Notes: generated by a model from the letters alone, not told the origin. 9,042 nucleotides of DNA from Nocardioides sp. (GCA_030452025.1 JAKDNC010000108.1:1-9042); one strand, 5' to 3'; shown: positions 1 to 4,974, numbered from the stretch's first letter. Numbers and translations are program-made.

Positions 1-1
1 G

Positions 2-250
2 GACTCTGGCGCCCACGCCGGTCCCGCCGCGTCGGAGGTCGTCCCGTTGCCGGAATTCGTCCGCGTCTGCGCGGAGGCGCGTGGGTCGCTGACCATCGAT
101 GACTACGACGTCACCGATCCGATCGGCGGCTCCACAGGGGTGTTCGACGAGGTGGCGGCGCTGCTCGACGGCGAGCTCGGGACCCTTGCCGCGGCGCTCA
201 TCGCAGCCTCGGGGTCGCTGCCCTCGGACCCGGACCGCGCCACGAGCTGA
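2..250 (+). CDS. Low-molecular-weight protein tyrosine phosphatase family, C-terminal fragment
   Basis: This reading frame is open from the left edge and ends at TGA 248-250, so only the last 82 residues are present and the catalytic CX5R loop at the N-terminus lies outside the window. The visible part ends in a pattern typical of low-molecular-weight tyrosine phosphatases and related arsenate-reductase-like proteins. An Asp-Pro-x-Gly segment (DVTDPIGG) would carry the general-acid Asp, and a C-terminal amphipathic helix (FDEVAALLDGELGTLAAAL) follows. The family dephosphorylates phosphotyrosine in the cytoplasm. A TTG at 47 could be read as a start, but the frame continues upstream without a stop and the DP motif needs the N-terminal domain, so I treat it as a truncated gene. 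It converges on the DsrE gene with a 50-nt gap. The family call rests on the C-terminus alone. Confidence 0.6.
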   Translation, partial: DSGAHAGPAASEVVPLPEFVRVCAEARGSLTIDDYDVTDPIGGSTGVFDEVAALLDGELGTLAAALIAASGSLPSDPDRATS

Positions 251-284
251 CCATCCTCATACCGGCACAGCCCGGCGTACCTCA

Positions 285-297
285 CGGCTCTCAGCCG
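285..297. terminator. Small stem-loop between convergent genes
   Basis: CGGCT (285-289) pairs with AGCCG (293-297) around a CTC loop, in the 50-nt gap between the phosphatase stop and the DsrE stop. Its place between convergent stop codons suggests a bidirectional terminator, but the stem is only 5 bp and no T-tract follows on either strand. This is a weak call. Confidence 0.25.
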
Positions 298-300
298 AAG

Positions 301-663
301 TCAGTACACGAGCGCCTGGACGTCTGCGCCGAGCGCCTCCTCGACGAAGACCGGAGCCCCGGCGATCCGTACGCCGGCGACCACCTGGTCCGGAACGATC
401 TCACGTCGGTCGGCGCACTGCGTGCACAGCGTCACCTGCCCGGCCGCGAGTACCCCCGCCAACAGGTCGGCCAGGGGCGCGGCCAGGGGGAGTGCGAACT
501 CCTCGGCCTTGCCGGGCACGGCGAACCAAGCGGCCTCGCCGGTCAACCACAGGCCGACGTCGACCCCTGAAGCGGCAGCTGCGGCCGCCACGGTGAACGC
601 CTGGTTGCACCGCTCGGGATCCTCGATGCCACAGGTGACCTTGACCAGAAGCTTGCGACTCAT
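301..663 (-). CDS. DsrE-family small protein
   Basis: A 120-residue cytoplasmic protein starting MSRKLLVKVTCGIEDPERC. The fold pattern is a beta strand, an Ala-rich helix (AFTVAAAAAASG), a second strand (VDVGLWLTGEAAWF) and a third strand before a CTQC pair (Cys80 and Cys83). It ends with a Gly-Ala-Pro and short strand region. This matches the DsrE/DsrF-like family, whose members handle sulfur or persulfide groups on conserved cysteines; the substrate here is unknown. Cys11 and Cys19 are additional. The frame stays open upstream to 774, but that extension would run into the divergent nitrobindin gene. The ATG at 663 has a TACGGT -10-like box ending 6 nt upstream, supporting it as a leaderless start. 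The alternative upstream ATG at 699 would overlap the neighbour's start. Confidence 0.75.
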   Translation of the reverse strand: MSRKLLVKVTCGIEDPERCNQAFTVAAAAAASGVDVGLWLTGEAAWFAVPGKAEEFALPLAAPLADLLAGVLAAGQVTLCTQCADRREIVPDQVVAGVRIAGAPVFVEEALGADVQALVY

Positions 664-669
664 GGACTC

Positions 670-675
670 ACCGTA
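670..675 (-). promoter_or_regulatory. Predicted -10 box of a leaderless promoter for the DsrE gene
   Basis: On the minus strand TACGGT (TANNNT) is followed by 6 nt and then the ATG at 663. Transcription would start at or within a base or two of the start codon. The only Shine-Dalgarno-like string, GGTGAG, sits 3 nt from the ATG, too close to be convincing. No clear -35 is seen. Confidence 0.5.
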
Positions 676-684
676 GTCGGCCAC

Positions 685-690
685 TACACT
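685..690 (+). promoter_or_regulatory. Predicted -10 box of a leaderless promoter for the nitrobindin-nur pair
   Basis: TACACT matches the actinobacterial TANNNT -10. Exactly 7 nt separate it from the ATG at 698, the normal distance to the transcription start, so the mRNA would begin at the start codon. No Shine-Dalgarno sequence is present. No convincing -35 hexamer lies 16-19 bp upstream. It sits 9 bp from the opposing -10 box of the DsrE gene. Confidence 0.55.
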
Positions 691-697
691 GACCGCC

Positions 698-1192
698 ATG
701 CCGTTTGAGCTTCCTGAAGACCTGCACCCCGACTGTGGCCCCCTCGCCTGGATGCTGGGCACCTGGCGCGGCAACGGCCACGGCGACTACCCGACGATTG
801 ACCAGTTCGAGTTCGGCCAAGAGCTGATCTTCACCCACGACGGCCGCCCGTTCTTCCACTACATGGCACGCGCCTGGCTGGTCGACGAGAACGGCGAGAA
901 GATTCGCGACGCCGCCATCGAGACCGGCTTCCTTCGTTGCCGGCCCGAGGGCAGGGTCGAGTTCGTGCTCACTCACAACACCGGCTTCGTCGAAGTCTGG
1001 TACGGCGACGCCGGCGACGGTCGTCTCGAGCTGTCGACCGACGCAGTGGTGCGGACCGAGAGCGCCAAGGAGTATCAAGCCGGCAAGCGGCTCTACGGCA
1101 ACGTCGAGGGTGACCTGCTCTACGCCTTCGACATGGCGGCGATGGGGCAGGCCCTCCAGCCGCACACCTGGGCCAGGCTCCAGCGACAGTGA
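698..1192 (+). CDS. Nitrobindin family heme-binding beta-barrel protein (FABP-like)
   Basis: The protein has 164 residues, the usual size of bacterial nitrobindins. Residues 21-34 read GTWRGNGHGDYPTI, the family signature of Gly/Trp/Gly residues and a YPTI segment. Alternating beta strands follow (FEFGQELIF, FFHYMARAWL, RVEFVLTHNTGFVEVWYG). His156 in the closing PHTWARLQRQ segment sits where the proximal heme ligand lies in characterised members (around His155 in the mycobacterial protein, from memory). The family forms a ten-stranded barrel holding ferric heme that reacts with NO or peroxynitrite; a physiological role here is inferred only. The start is fixed by the -10 box 7 nt upstream. 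The stop TGA overlaps the GTG of the Fur-family gene by 4 nt, which implies co-transcription and translational coupling. Confidence 0.88.
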   Translation: MPFELPEDLHPDCGPLAWMLGTWRGNGHGDYPTIDQFEFGQELIFTHDGRPFFHYMARAWLVDENGEKIRDAAIETGFLRCRPEGRVEFVLTHNTGFVEVWYGDAGDGRLELSTDAVVRTESAKEYQAGKRLYGNVEGDLLYAFDMAAMGQALQPHTWARLQRQ

Positions 1193-1620
1193 ACGACCTC
1201 CCCGAGCGGCTGCGCGGCAGCGGGAAACGGCTCACGGCCCAGCGTGAGCTGATCCTCCGTGCCGTCGACGCGCTCGGCCACGCGACCCCGGACGAGATCT
1301 TCACCGAGGTGCGCAAGCACGTCTCGTCGGTCAACGTCTCGACGATCTACCGCAACCTCGAGGTCCTTGAGGAGCTCGGCCTGGTCCGCCACGCCCATTT
1401 GAGCGACCGTGCCCCGACCTACCACTCGGTGGTCGGCCACGAACACTTCCACCTCGTCTGCCGCAGCTGTCGCGTGGTGATCTCGGTCGACCCCGAGGTG
1501 ATGGCACCGGTGATCGCCCGCCTGGGGGAGGACTTCGGCTTCGAGCCTGACATCGGGCACCTGACCGTCTTCGGGCACTGCGTCGACTGCGAAGCACCGA
1601 AGGACACGGCGCAGAAGTAG
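1189..1620 (+). CDS. nur: Fur-family metal-dependent repressor, Nur (nickel)-like
   Basis: A 143-residue Fur-family protein: an N-terminal winged helix (residues 7-78, recognition helix around NVSTIYRNLEVLEELGLV at 49-66), then a metal-binding dimerisation domain. Structural zinc ligands are Cys91/Cys94 (CRSC) and Cys131/Cys134 (CVDC). Histidines occur at 31, 68, 70, 84, 86, 88 and 124. With a constant two-residue offset this equals the metal-site histidine set I recall for Streptomyces coelicolor Nur (33, 70, 72, 86, 88, 90, 126). The protein also shares the Nur-like phrases LVRHAHL and APTYH, so I favour Nur over Fur, Zur or PerR. Nur represses nickel uptake and a superoxide dismutase gene when nickel is bound. 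The GTG start overlaps the nitrobindin stop. Targets cannot be read from the window; the exact metal is inferred. Confidence 0.8.
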   Translation: MNDLPERLRGSGKRLTAQRELILRAVDALGHATPDEIFTEVRKHVSSVNVSTIYRNLEVLEELGLVRHAHLSDRAPTYHSVVGHEHFHLVCRSCRVVISVDPEVMAPVIARLGEDFGFEPDIGHLTVFGHCVDCEAPKDTAQK

Positions 1621-1656
1621 CCCCGGCCCAACCGCCGGAGGTGAGCGCGGGGACCG

Positions 1657-1712
1657 CGATTGTCGTCCCAGCGTTGCGAAACCCGTGGGTGACCACGCTC
1701 AGACGACAATCG
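1657..1712. repeat. Long inverted repeat / stem-loop between nur-like gene and ygfZ
   Basis: CGATTGTCGTC (1657-1667) is perfectly complementary to GACGACAATCG (1702-1712). After a 2x2 mismatch, AGCGT (1670-1674) pairs with ACGCT (1695-1699), giving 16 bp in two blocks around a 20-nt loop. It begins 36 nt after the repressor stop codon. It could be a terminator of the nitrobindin-nur transcript, although no T-tract follows and the loop is large. It could also be a DNA operator made of two inverted half sites. A third copy of the half-site core, CGACAATC, lies at 1716-1723, in direct orientation 12 bp after the copy at 1704-1711. Confidence 0.55.
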
Positions 1713-1760
1713 GGGCGACAATCTGGGTACCGAGCTCGCGGGAGGAGCCGAAGGGGCGGG

Positions 1761-1766
1761 TACGCT
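1761..1766 (+). promoter_or_regulatory. Predicted -10 box of a leaderless promoter for ygfZ
   Basis: TACGCT (TANNNT) is followed by exactly 7 nt and then the GTG at 1774, the same geometry as the promoter before the nitrobindin gene. No Shine-Dalgarno sequence precedes the GTG. The inverted and direct CGACAATC repeats lie 38 bp or more upstream of the box, a plausible place for a regulator. Confidence 0.55.
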
Positions 1767-1773
1767 GAATGAT

Positions 1774-2754
1774 GTGAGTACCAGCCCCCTGATCAATCTG
1801 CCCGGAGCCGTCGGCGGAGACGGTCTCGACAAGGACGTCGCCGCCCACTACGGCTCGTTCAACAACGAACAGCGTGCCCTCGAACAGGGCGACGGGTTCG
1901 TCGATCTCTCCCACCGGGAGGTCATCCGGATCTCCGGGCCGGATCGGCTCACCTGGCTGCACAACCTCACCACCCAGCACCTCACCGCGCTCGGCGCCGG
2001 CCAGCCCACCGCCGCGCTGATCCTCAGCCCCCAGGGCCACGTCGAGCACGCGATGTACGGCCAGGACTCCACCGGCCAGGAGGGTGGCGAGGACGGCATC
2101 CTCACCCTTCACGTCGAGCCGGGCCGGGCCGAGGCCTTGATCGACTTCCTGCTCAAGATGCGCTTCATGATGCGTGCCGAGATCGAGGACGTCACCGACG
2201 AGGTCGCCGTGACCTGGCGTCCTGCCGCACGGGTCGACGCACCTTTCGACGGCTATGAGTTCATCCCGCGTGACAAGCTCGCCGCCTATGCCGACGCCGC
2301 CGGTCCGGCCGCCGGCACATGGGCTTTCGAGGCGCTCCGCATCGCCCGCGGCGAGGCCCGGTTCGGCATCGACACCGACCACCGGACGATCCCCAACGAG
2401 GCCGGCTGGATCAACACCGCCGTACACCTCGACAAGGGCTGCTACCGCGGTCAGGAGACTGTCGCCCGCGTGCACACCCTGGGCCGGCCCCCGCGCCGGC
2501 TGACCCTGCTCCACCTCGACGGGACCGAGAACCGTCTCCCCGATGCCGGATCCGAGTTGCTCAACGGCGACAAGGTCGTCGGCTTCGTCGGTTCGTCGTC
2601 CCGCCACTACGAGCTCGGGCCGATCGCGCTGGCCATGGTCAAACGCAACGTCCCCCTCGACGTGACGCTGTCCGCCGACGGAATCCCGGCGGCACAGGAG
2701 GTCGTGGTCGACCCAGAGGCCGGCCTGCACGTCCGTCCCCGGCTGCGCGGCTGA
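1774..2754 (+). CDS. ygfZ: Folate-binding protein YgfZ (GcvT-like, Fe-S cluster maintenance)
   Basis: A 326-residue protein with the GcvT/YgfZ fold. The diagnostic motif KGCYRGQE is at residues 221-228, with Cys223 the conserved cysteine. The N-terminal part contains the expected HREVIRISGPDRLTWLHNLTTQ stretch of the tetrahydrofolate-binding domain in two segments. The C-terminal part (about 235-326) is the small beta-barrel domain, with PPRRLTLLHLDG and a VGFVGSSS strand. YgfZ proteins act in the cytoplasm with tetrahydrofolate to keep certain Fe-S enzymes, such as the tRNA methylthiotransferase MiaB, active. The length fits stand-alone YgfZ rather than the glycine-cleavage T protein, and no gcv genes are nearby. 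The GTG start is supported by the leaderless -10 box. A long open frame on the opposite strand is a shadow. Confidence 0.9.
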   Translation: MSTSPLINLPGAVGGDGLDKDVAAHYGSFNNEQRALEQGDGFVDLSHREVIRISGPDRLTWLHNLTTQHLTALGAGQPTAALILSPQGHVEHAMYGQDSTGQEGGEDGILTLHVEPGRAEALIDFLLKMRFMMRAEIEDVTDEVAVTWRPAARVDAPFDGYEFIPRDKLAAYADAAGPAAGTWAFEALRIARGEARFGIDTDHRTIPNEAGWINTAVHLDKGCYRGQETVARVHTLGRPPRRLTLLHLDGTENRLPDAGSELLNGDKVVGFVGSSSRHYELGPIALAMVKRNVPLDVTLSADGIPAAQEVVVDPEAGLHVRPRLRG

Positions 2755-2790
2755 GCGTCCCGGTGCCCCCGGACTGGACTGTCTGACGAG

Positions 2791-4212
2791 ATGAACTGGG
2801 AGCGCTACCTCGGCTGGCTCGTGCTGGGTTGGCATTTCCATCTGGGGGAGGTGGACCCGGACCGGGTGGCGCGGTGGCATGCTGGCCAGTGGCTCCCGAC
2901 GTACGCCGACCTGGCCGACATCGAGGAGCGTGCGGGCCTGCCGCCCAAGGCGATGACATCCCTCGCGGGGCTGCTGCACGTCGCTGTAGAGGTCGCCGGT
3001 CCGAGGCCCGAGGTAGCTGACGAGCTGTGCGACGCGGCGCTTGCGGACGAAGCGACCGCCGCCCAGTGGGGCGATCTGGGCTGGTTGATCCGCACCCGAC
3101 CGGAGATCGCACCGACCGGAGACGAGCTCAAGGAGCTGATCCAGAACCTGCTCAACGCGCTGCCGCGCGGGGTCAAGCACACCTACCGGCTGATGCGCGT
3201 CGCGACGCTCGACATCGCCAGCGTCCCGGAGCTGCGCGGCAAGGTCGTCGAGGGGATCCGCCTCTGCCTTGAAGATGTCGAGGGTCCTGCGTTCCTCGAG
3301 CCGATCGGTCTGCTCGACCAGCTCTCCACCCCGGAGGCGCATGCGCTGATCCTGGACCTGATGGAGCGCCCCCGGTCACGGCCCCAGCGCCGGTACGCCG
3401 CCGGGCTGGCCGCGCAGGTGCTCCTGCGCGGGGCGTTCAACGAGGCCGACCGGGGTCGGGTGGTGATGAACGTGCTGGCCGGGTGGCGTTCGGACCCGGT
3501 GGAGGCCGAGGCGGACCTGGGCCAGATCGTGGATGCCTTCCCCGGTGGCTTGGCGTCGGTCCTGCCACGCTCGGCGACCCGACGGGCGGAGCCGACCGCG
3601 GGCGGGGCCATGGAGCTCGATGCGGCTGAGGACGTCGAGGAGCCGGAGTCGTCCCGGGTCAGCAGGTGGTTGACCTCCCGGTCGCTCGCAGGCCTGGGCG
3701 ACGGGTCGGGATATCTGGGCCCACAGCTCGACGACCTGCTGCGGCAGGCGCTGTTCTTCCGCAACGCCGAGCGCCGGCTGCGCGCGGGGCAAATTCTGAG
3801 CTCCTCGCCGTTCGGCTCCGCGGTCGCGGCCGGCCTGGTGGACCTCATGACGACGTCCACGAGGTCCACGACGTCCGCGACGGTTCGACAGCGCGCAGCA
3901 GCGTTGTTCAACAACGTGATCGGCGAGCGGCATCTCATGGGCGCGATCCCTCTGATCGACGACGACGACATCACGGTCGCCTCGAGCGTCACCACGGCGT
4001 TCGGGCACGCGTCGTACTCGGAGGTGGCCGACCAGGTGATCCGCAAGAGCGTCCCGGCCGAGCGGCTACCGAAGGGGCGGGCCTGTCTCTATGCGCTGGG
4101 GATGACCGGGTCGCCCGGTATCGCGGCGATGGCTGGCTCGTACACGGTGCCGCGCTGGCAGAAGCACACGGCCCGGTGGTGGCACGAGCACGGTGCGGCG
4201 ATCTACGCCTGA
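2791..4212 (+). CDS. Uncharacterised alpha-helical, possibly HEAT-like protein
   Basis: I do not recognise this 473-residue protein. It has no signal peptide or membrane segment and is built of many amphipathic, Leu/Ala-rich helices separated by short turns, suggesting an alpha-solenoid. Examples are the stretches around ELKELIQNLLNAL, SVPELRGKVVEGIRLCLEDV and RGRVVMNVLAGW. An acidic linker (AMELDAAEDVEEPE, about 273-286) divides it into two helical halves. The second half contains a Thr/Ser patch (353-364) and a DDDD run (390-393). It ends with a Trp/His-rich tail. The ATG lies 36 nt after ygfZ in the same frame, and the frame is open back to the ygfZ stop. No clear ribosome binding site or -10 box was found, so it is probably read from the ygfZ transcript. 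The stop overlaps the convergent cupin gene by 10 nt. Function unknown. Confidence 0.75.
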   Translation: MNWERYLGWLVLGWHFHLGEVDPDRVARWHAGQWLPTYADLADIEERAGLPPKAMTSLAGLLHVAVEVAGPRPEVADELCDAALADEATAAQWGDLGWLIRTRPEIAPTGDELKELIQNLLNALPRGVKHTYRLMRVATLDIASVPELRGKVVEGIRLCLEDVEGPAFLEPIGLLDQLSTPEAHALILDLMERPRSRPQRRYAAGLAAQVLLRGAFNEADRGRVVMNVLAGWRSDPVEAEADLGQIVDAFPGGLASVLPRSATRRAEPTAGGAMELDAAEDVEEPESSRVSRWLTSRSLAGLGDGSGYLGPQLDDLLRQALFFRNAERRLRAGQILSSSPFGSAVAAGLVDLMTTSTRSTTSATVRQRAAALFNNVIGERHLMGAIPLIDDDDITVASSVTTAFGHASYSEVADQVIRKSVPAERLPKGRACLYALGMTGSPGIAAMAGSYTVPRWQKHTARWWHEHGAAIYA

Positions 4213-4580
4213 ACCGGGTCGGTGACGGAGTCGTCCTCGCGGCCGTAGTCGTCCTCGATCCGGCAGATGTCGTCCTCGCCGGTGTAGGCGCCGTGCTGTA
4301 CCTCGACGATCACCAGTTCCTGGGAGTGTTCGTTGGTGATCCGGTGGGCTGCCCCGGTGTTCACGTCGACGGACTCCCCGGGGCCGGCGACGATCGTCTC
4401 GCCGTCGATGACGCAGGTGGCTATGCCGAAGATGATCACCCAGTGCTCGGAACGGTGCTTGTGGGTCTGGTAGGAGAGCCGCTGCCCGGGCTTCACCTGG
4501 ATCCGCTTGACCTTGTAACCCTGACCTTCGTCAAGGACGTGCCACGAACCCCACGGACGCTCGGCTGAATCGAGTGCCAT
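4203..4580 (-). CDS. Stand-alone mannose-6-phosphate isomerase type II-like cupin
   Basis: A 125-residue single cupin that closely resembles the C-terminal isomerase domain of ManC/XanB-type bifunctional mannose-1-phosphate guanylyltransferases. RPWGSW (8-13) opens the domain, and GYKVKRIQVKPGQRLSYQTH leads into HKHRSEHW, with likely metal ligands His40, His42, Glu45 and His79. The closing GEDDI-x-R-x-EDDYGR signature is intact. In the parent family this domain interconverts fructose-6-phosphate and mannose-6-phosphate; the nucleotidyltransferase half is absent here. The ATG at 4580 is preceded by GGGACAGGA, a usable ribosome binding site. A TAGGCT -10-like box on the minus strand (4619-4614) would give a leader of about 27 nt. 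The last 10 nt overlap the convergent upstream gene. The acidic tail after EDDYGR is ordinary for the family. Enzymatic activity is inferred. Confidence 0.85.
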   Translation of the reverse strand: MALDSAERPWGSWHVLDEGQGYKVKRIQVKPGQRLSYQTHKHRSEHWVIIFGIATCVIDGETIVAGPGESVDVNTGAAHRITNEHSQELVIVEVQHGAYTGEDDICRIEDDYGREDDSVTDPVQA

Positions 4581-4676
4581 TCCTGTCCCATCGCTAGAGG
4601 TGCCTGCAGGGACAGCCTAGGGCGTGTGTCCCTGATCTGGTCGTCTGCTGCGCAGGAGTTGGTCAGAAAGGGTTAC

Positions 4677-4692
4677 TGTCGCGTAGATCACA
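4677..4692. promoter_or_regulatory. CRP-like palindrome upstream of the surface-protein leader
   Basis: TGTCG-N6-TCACA matches the CRP consensus TGTGA-N6-TCACA at 8 of 10 positions, with one half site perfect. Its centre lies about 65 bp upstream of the transcription start proposed from the TATGCT box, near the usual distance for activation by CRP. This is a single-site match and could be chance. Confidence 0.3.
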
Positions 4693-4695
4693 CAA

Positions 4696-4712
4696 CATTC
4701 AATTACCATTCA
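4696..4712. repeat. Direct repeat CATTCA spaced one helical turn
   Basis: CATTCA occurs at 4696-4701 and 4707-4712, an 11-bp period, inside the only AT-rich stretch of the intergenic region. Tandem TTCA-type half sites 11 bp apart are typical of response-regulator sites such as PhoP boxes. The pair ends 24 bp before the -10 box, where a -35 element would otherwise lie. The regulator is not identified. Confidence 0.35.
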
Positions 4713-4736
4713 GTACACGGCGCCGGGAAACTCGCC

Positions 4737-4742
4737 TATGCT
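4737..4742 (+). promoter_or_regulatory. Predicted -10 box for the surface-protein transcript
   Basis: TATGCT is the best -10 match in the intergenic region. Transcription would begin near 4749, immediately before the first strong hairpin, giving a leader of about 225 nt. The -35 position has no good TTGACA match, which suggests an activated promoter or another sigma factor. Confidence 0.45.
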
Positions 4743-4749
4743 TCAAGTT

Positions 4750-4773
4750 GTCCGGCCCTCGGGGCCGCCGGAC
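4750..4773 (+). other. Leader hairpin 1
   Basis: GTCC (4750-4753) pairs with GGAC (4770-4773), and GGCCC (4754-4758) with GGGCC (4762-4766), around a TCG loop with a GCC bulge. This is a very stable 9-bp hairpin at the predicted 5' end of the transcript, where it could protect the RNA. Confidence 0.5.
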
Positions 4774-4780
4774 GGGGAAG

Positions 4781-4872
4781 GTTCCTCACATCAGGGGAAC
4801 GAGGGGGTCGACGCCGAAAGGGTCGACGCAAAGCGCTTGATGCTCGACCGACGGGGAGACTCGGGTTCCCGG
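4781..4872 (+). promoter_or_regulatory. Structured leader domain, GEMM-like candidate riboswitch
   Basis: The core hairpin pairs GTCGAC (4807-4812) with GTCGAC (4822-4827), extends by CC/GG and is capped by a GAAA tetraloop (4816-4819). GACGCAAAGC (4825-4834) follows directly. A GNRA-capped hairpin followed by GACGCAAAGC is a hallmark of c-di-GMP-I (GEMM) riboswitches, and the 3' part (GGGGA at 4853-4857 pairing with TTCCC at 4866-4870 around a CGGG loop) resembles their second helix. CAGGGGAAC at 4792-4800 loosely resembles the CAGGGCAAAC strand. Against this, the usual GC pair flanking the core is not preserved. Competing pairings exist: GGGAACGAG (4795-4803) with CTCGGGTTCCC (4860-4870), and TCGACC (4844-4849) with either GGTCGA segment. 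So it looks switch-like, but the class is unproven. Confidence 0.4.
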
Positions 4873-4890
4873 ATCGCATGCATGCCTGAA

Positions 4891-4927
4891 CCGACTGTGC
4901 CAATTCACAACAGGCACAGCCGGTCGG
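4891..4927 (+). other. Leader hairpin, possible expression platform
   Basis: CCGAC-TGTGCC (4891-4901) pairs with GGCACA (4913-4918) and, after a 4-nt bulge, GTCGG (4923-4927), around an 11-nt loop. It lies downstream of the candidate sensor domain and upstream of the ribosome binding site, where an intrinsic terminator or a spacer helix would sit. No T-tract follows. Confidence 0.4.
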
Positions 4928-4941
4928 CAGCAGCGCCGGAA

Positions 4942-4956
4942 GTGCGGGCAGCGCAC
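4942..4956 (+). other. Small hairpin just before the ribosome binding site
   Basis: GTGCG (4942-4946) pairs with CGCAC (4952-4956) around GGCAG. It ends 4 nt before the Shine-Dalgarno sequence, so alternative folding here could affect ribosome access. Confidence 0.35.
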
Positions 4957-4960
4957 AACT

Positions 4961-4968
4961 AGGAGAAG
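4961..4968 (+). promoter_or_regulatory. Ribosome binding site of the surface-protein gene
   Basis: AGGAGAAG is the strongest Shine-Dalgarno match in the window; its AGGAG ends 9 nt before the ATG at 4975. It fixes the start codon and shows that this gene is translated from a leadered mRNA, unlike the leaderless genes at 663, 698 and 1774. Confidence 0.7.
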
Positions 4969-4974
4969 TGTGCA

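Noticed and set aside
99..596. 165-residue plus-strand frame over the phosphatase and DsrE region
   Set aside because: It is Arg/Pro-rich with no motif and overlaps two better-supported genes.
1699..3342. 547-residue open frame on the minus strand
   Set aside because: It lies antisense to ygfZ, whose KGCYRGQE motif and leaderless start are clear, and to the following gene. Its translation is low-complexity and shows no domain; long antisense frames are common in DNA this GC-rich.
3183..4046. 287-residue minus-strand frame, with a further 210-residue minus-strand frame at 3376-4008
   Set aside because: Both are Arg/Ser/Pro-rich shadows of the helical-protein gene on the plus strand, with no start signals or recognisable motifs.
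3666..4568. 300-residue plus-strand frame crossing the helical-protein and cupin genes
   Set aside because: It is a shadow: it is antisense to the well-supported cupin with its HKHRSEHW motif and out of frame with the plus-strand gene.
4807..4827. GTCGAC repeats as part of a CRISPR or mobile-element end
   Set aside because: Only two copies flanking a GAAA loop, explained better as an RNA hairpin; no array, transposase or target duplication is present.
4781..4872. ydaO (c-di-AMP) riboswitch
   Set aside because: GGGGAACGAGGGGG recalls one ydaO segment, but the conserved downstream strands (such as the CAGCTAACC-type segment) are missing, so GEMM resemblance is the better, still unproven, match.
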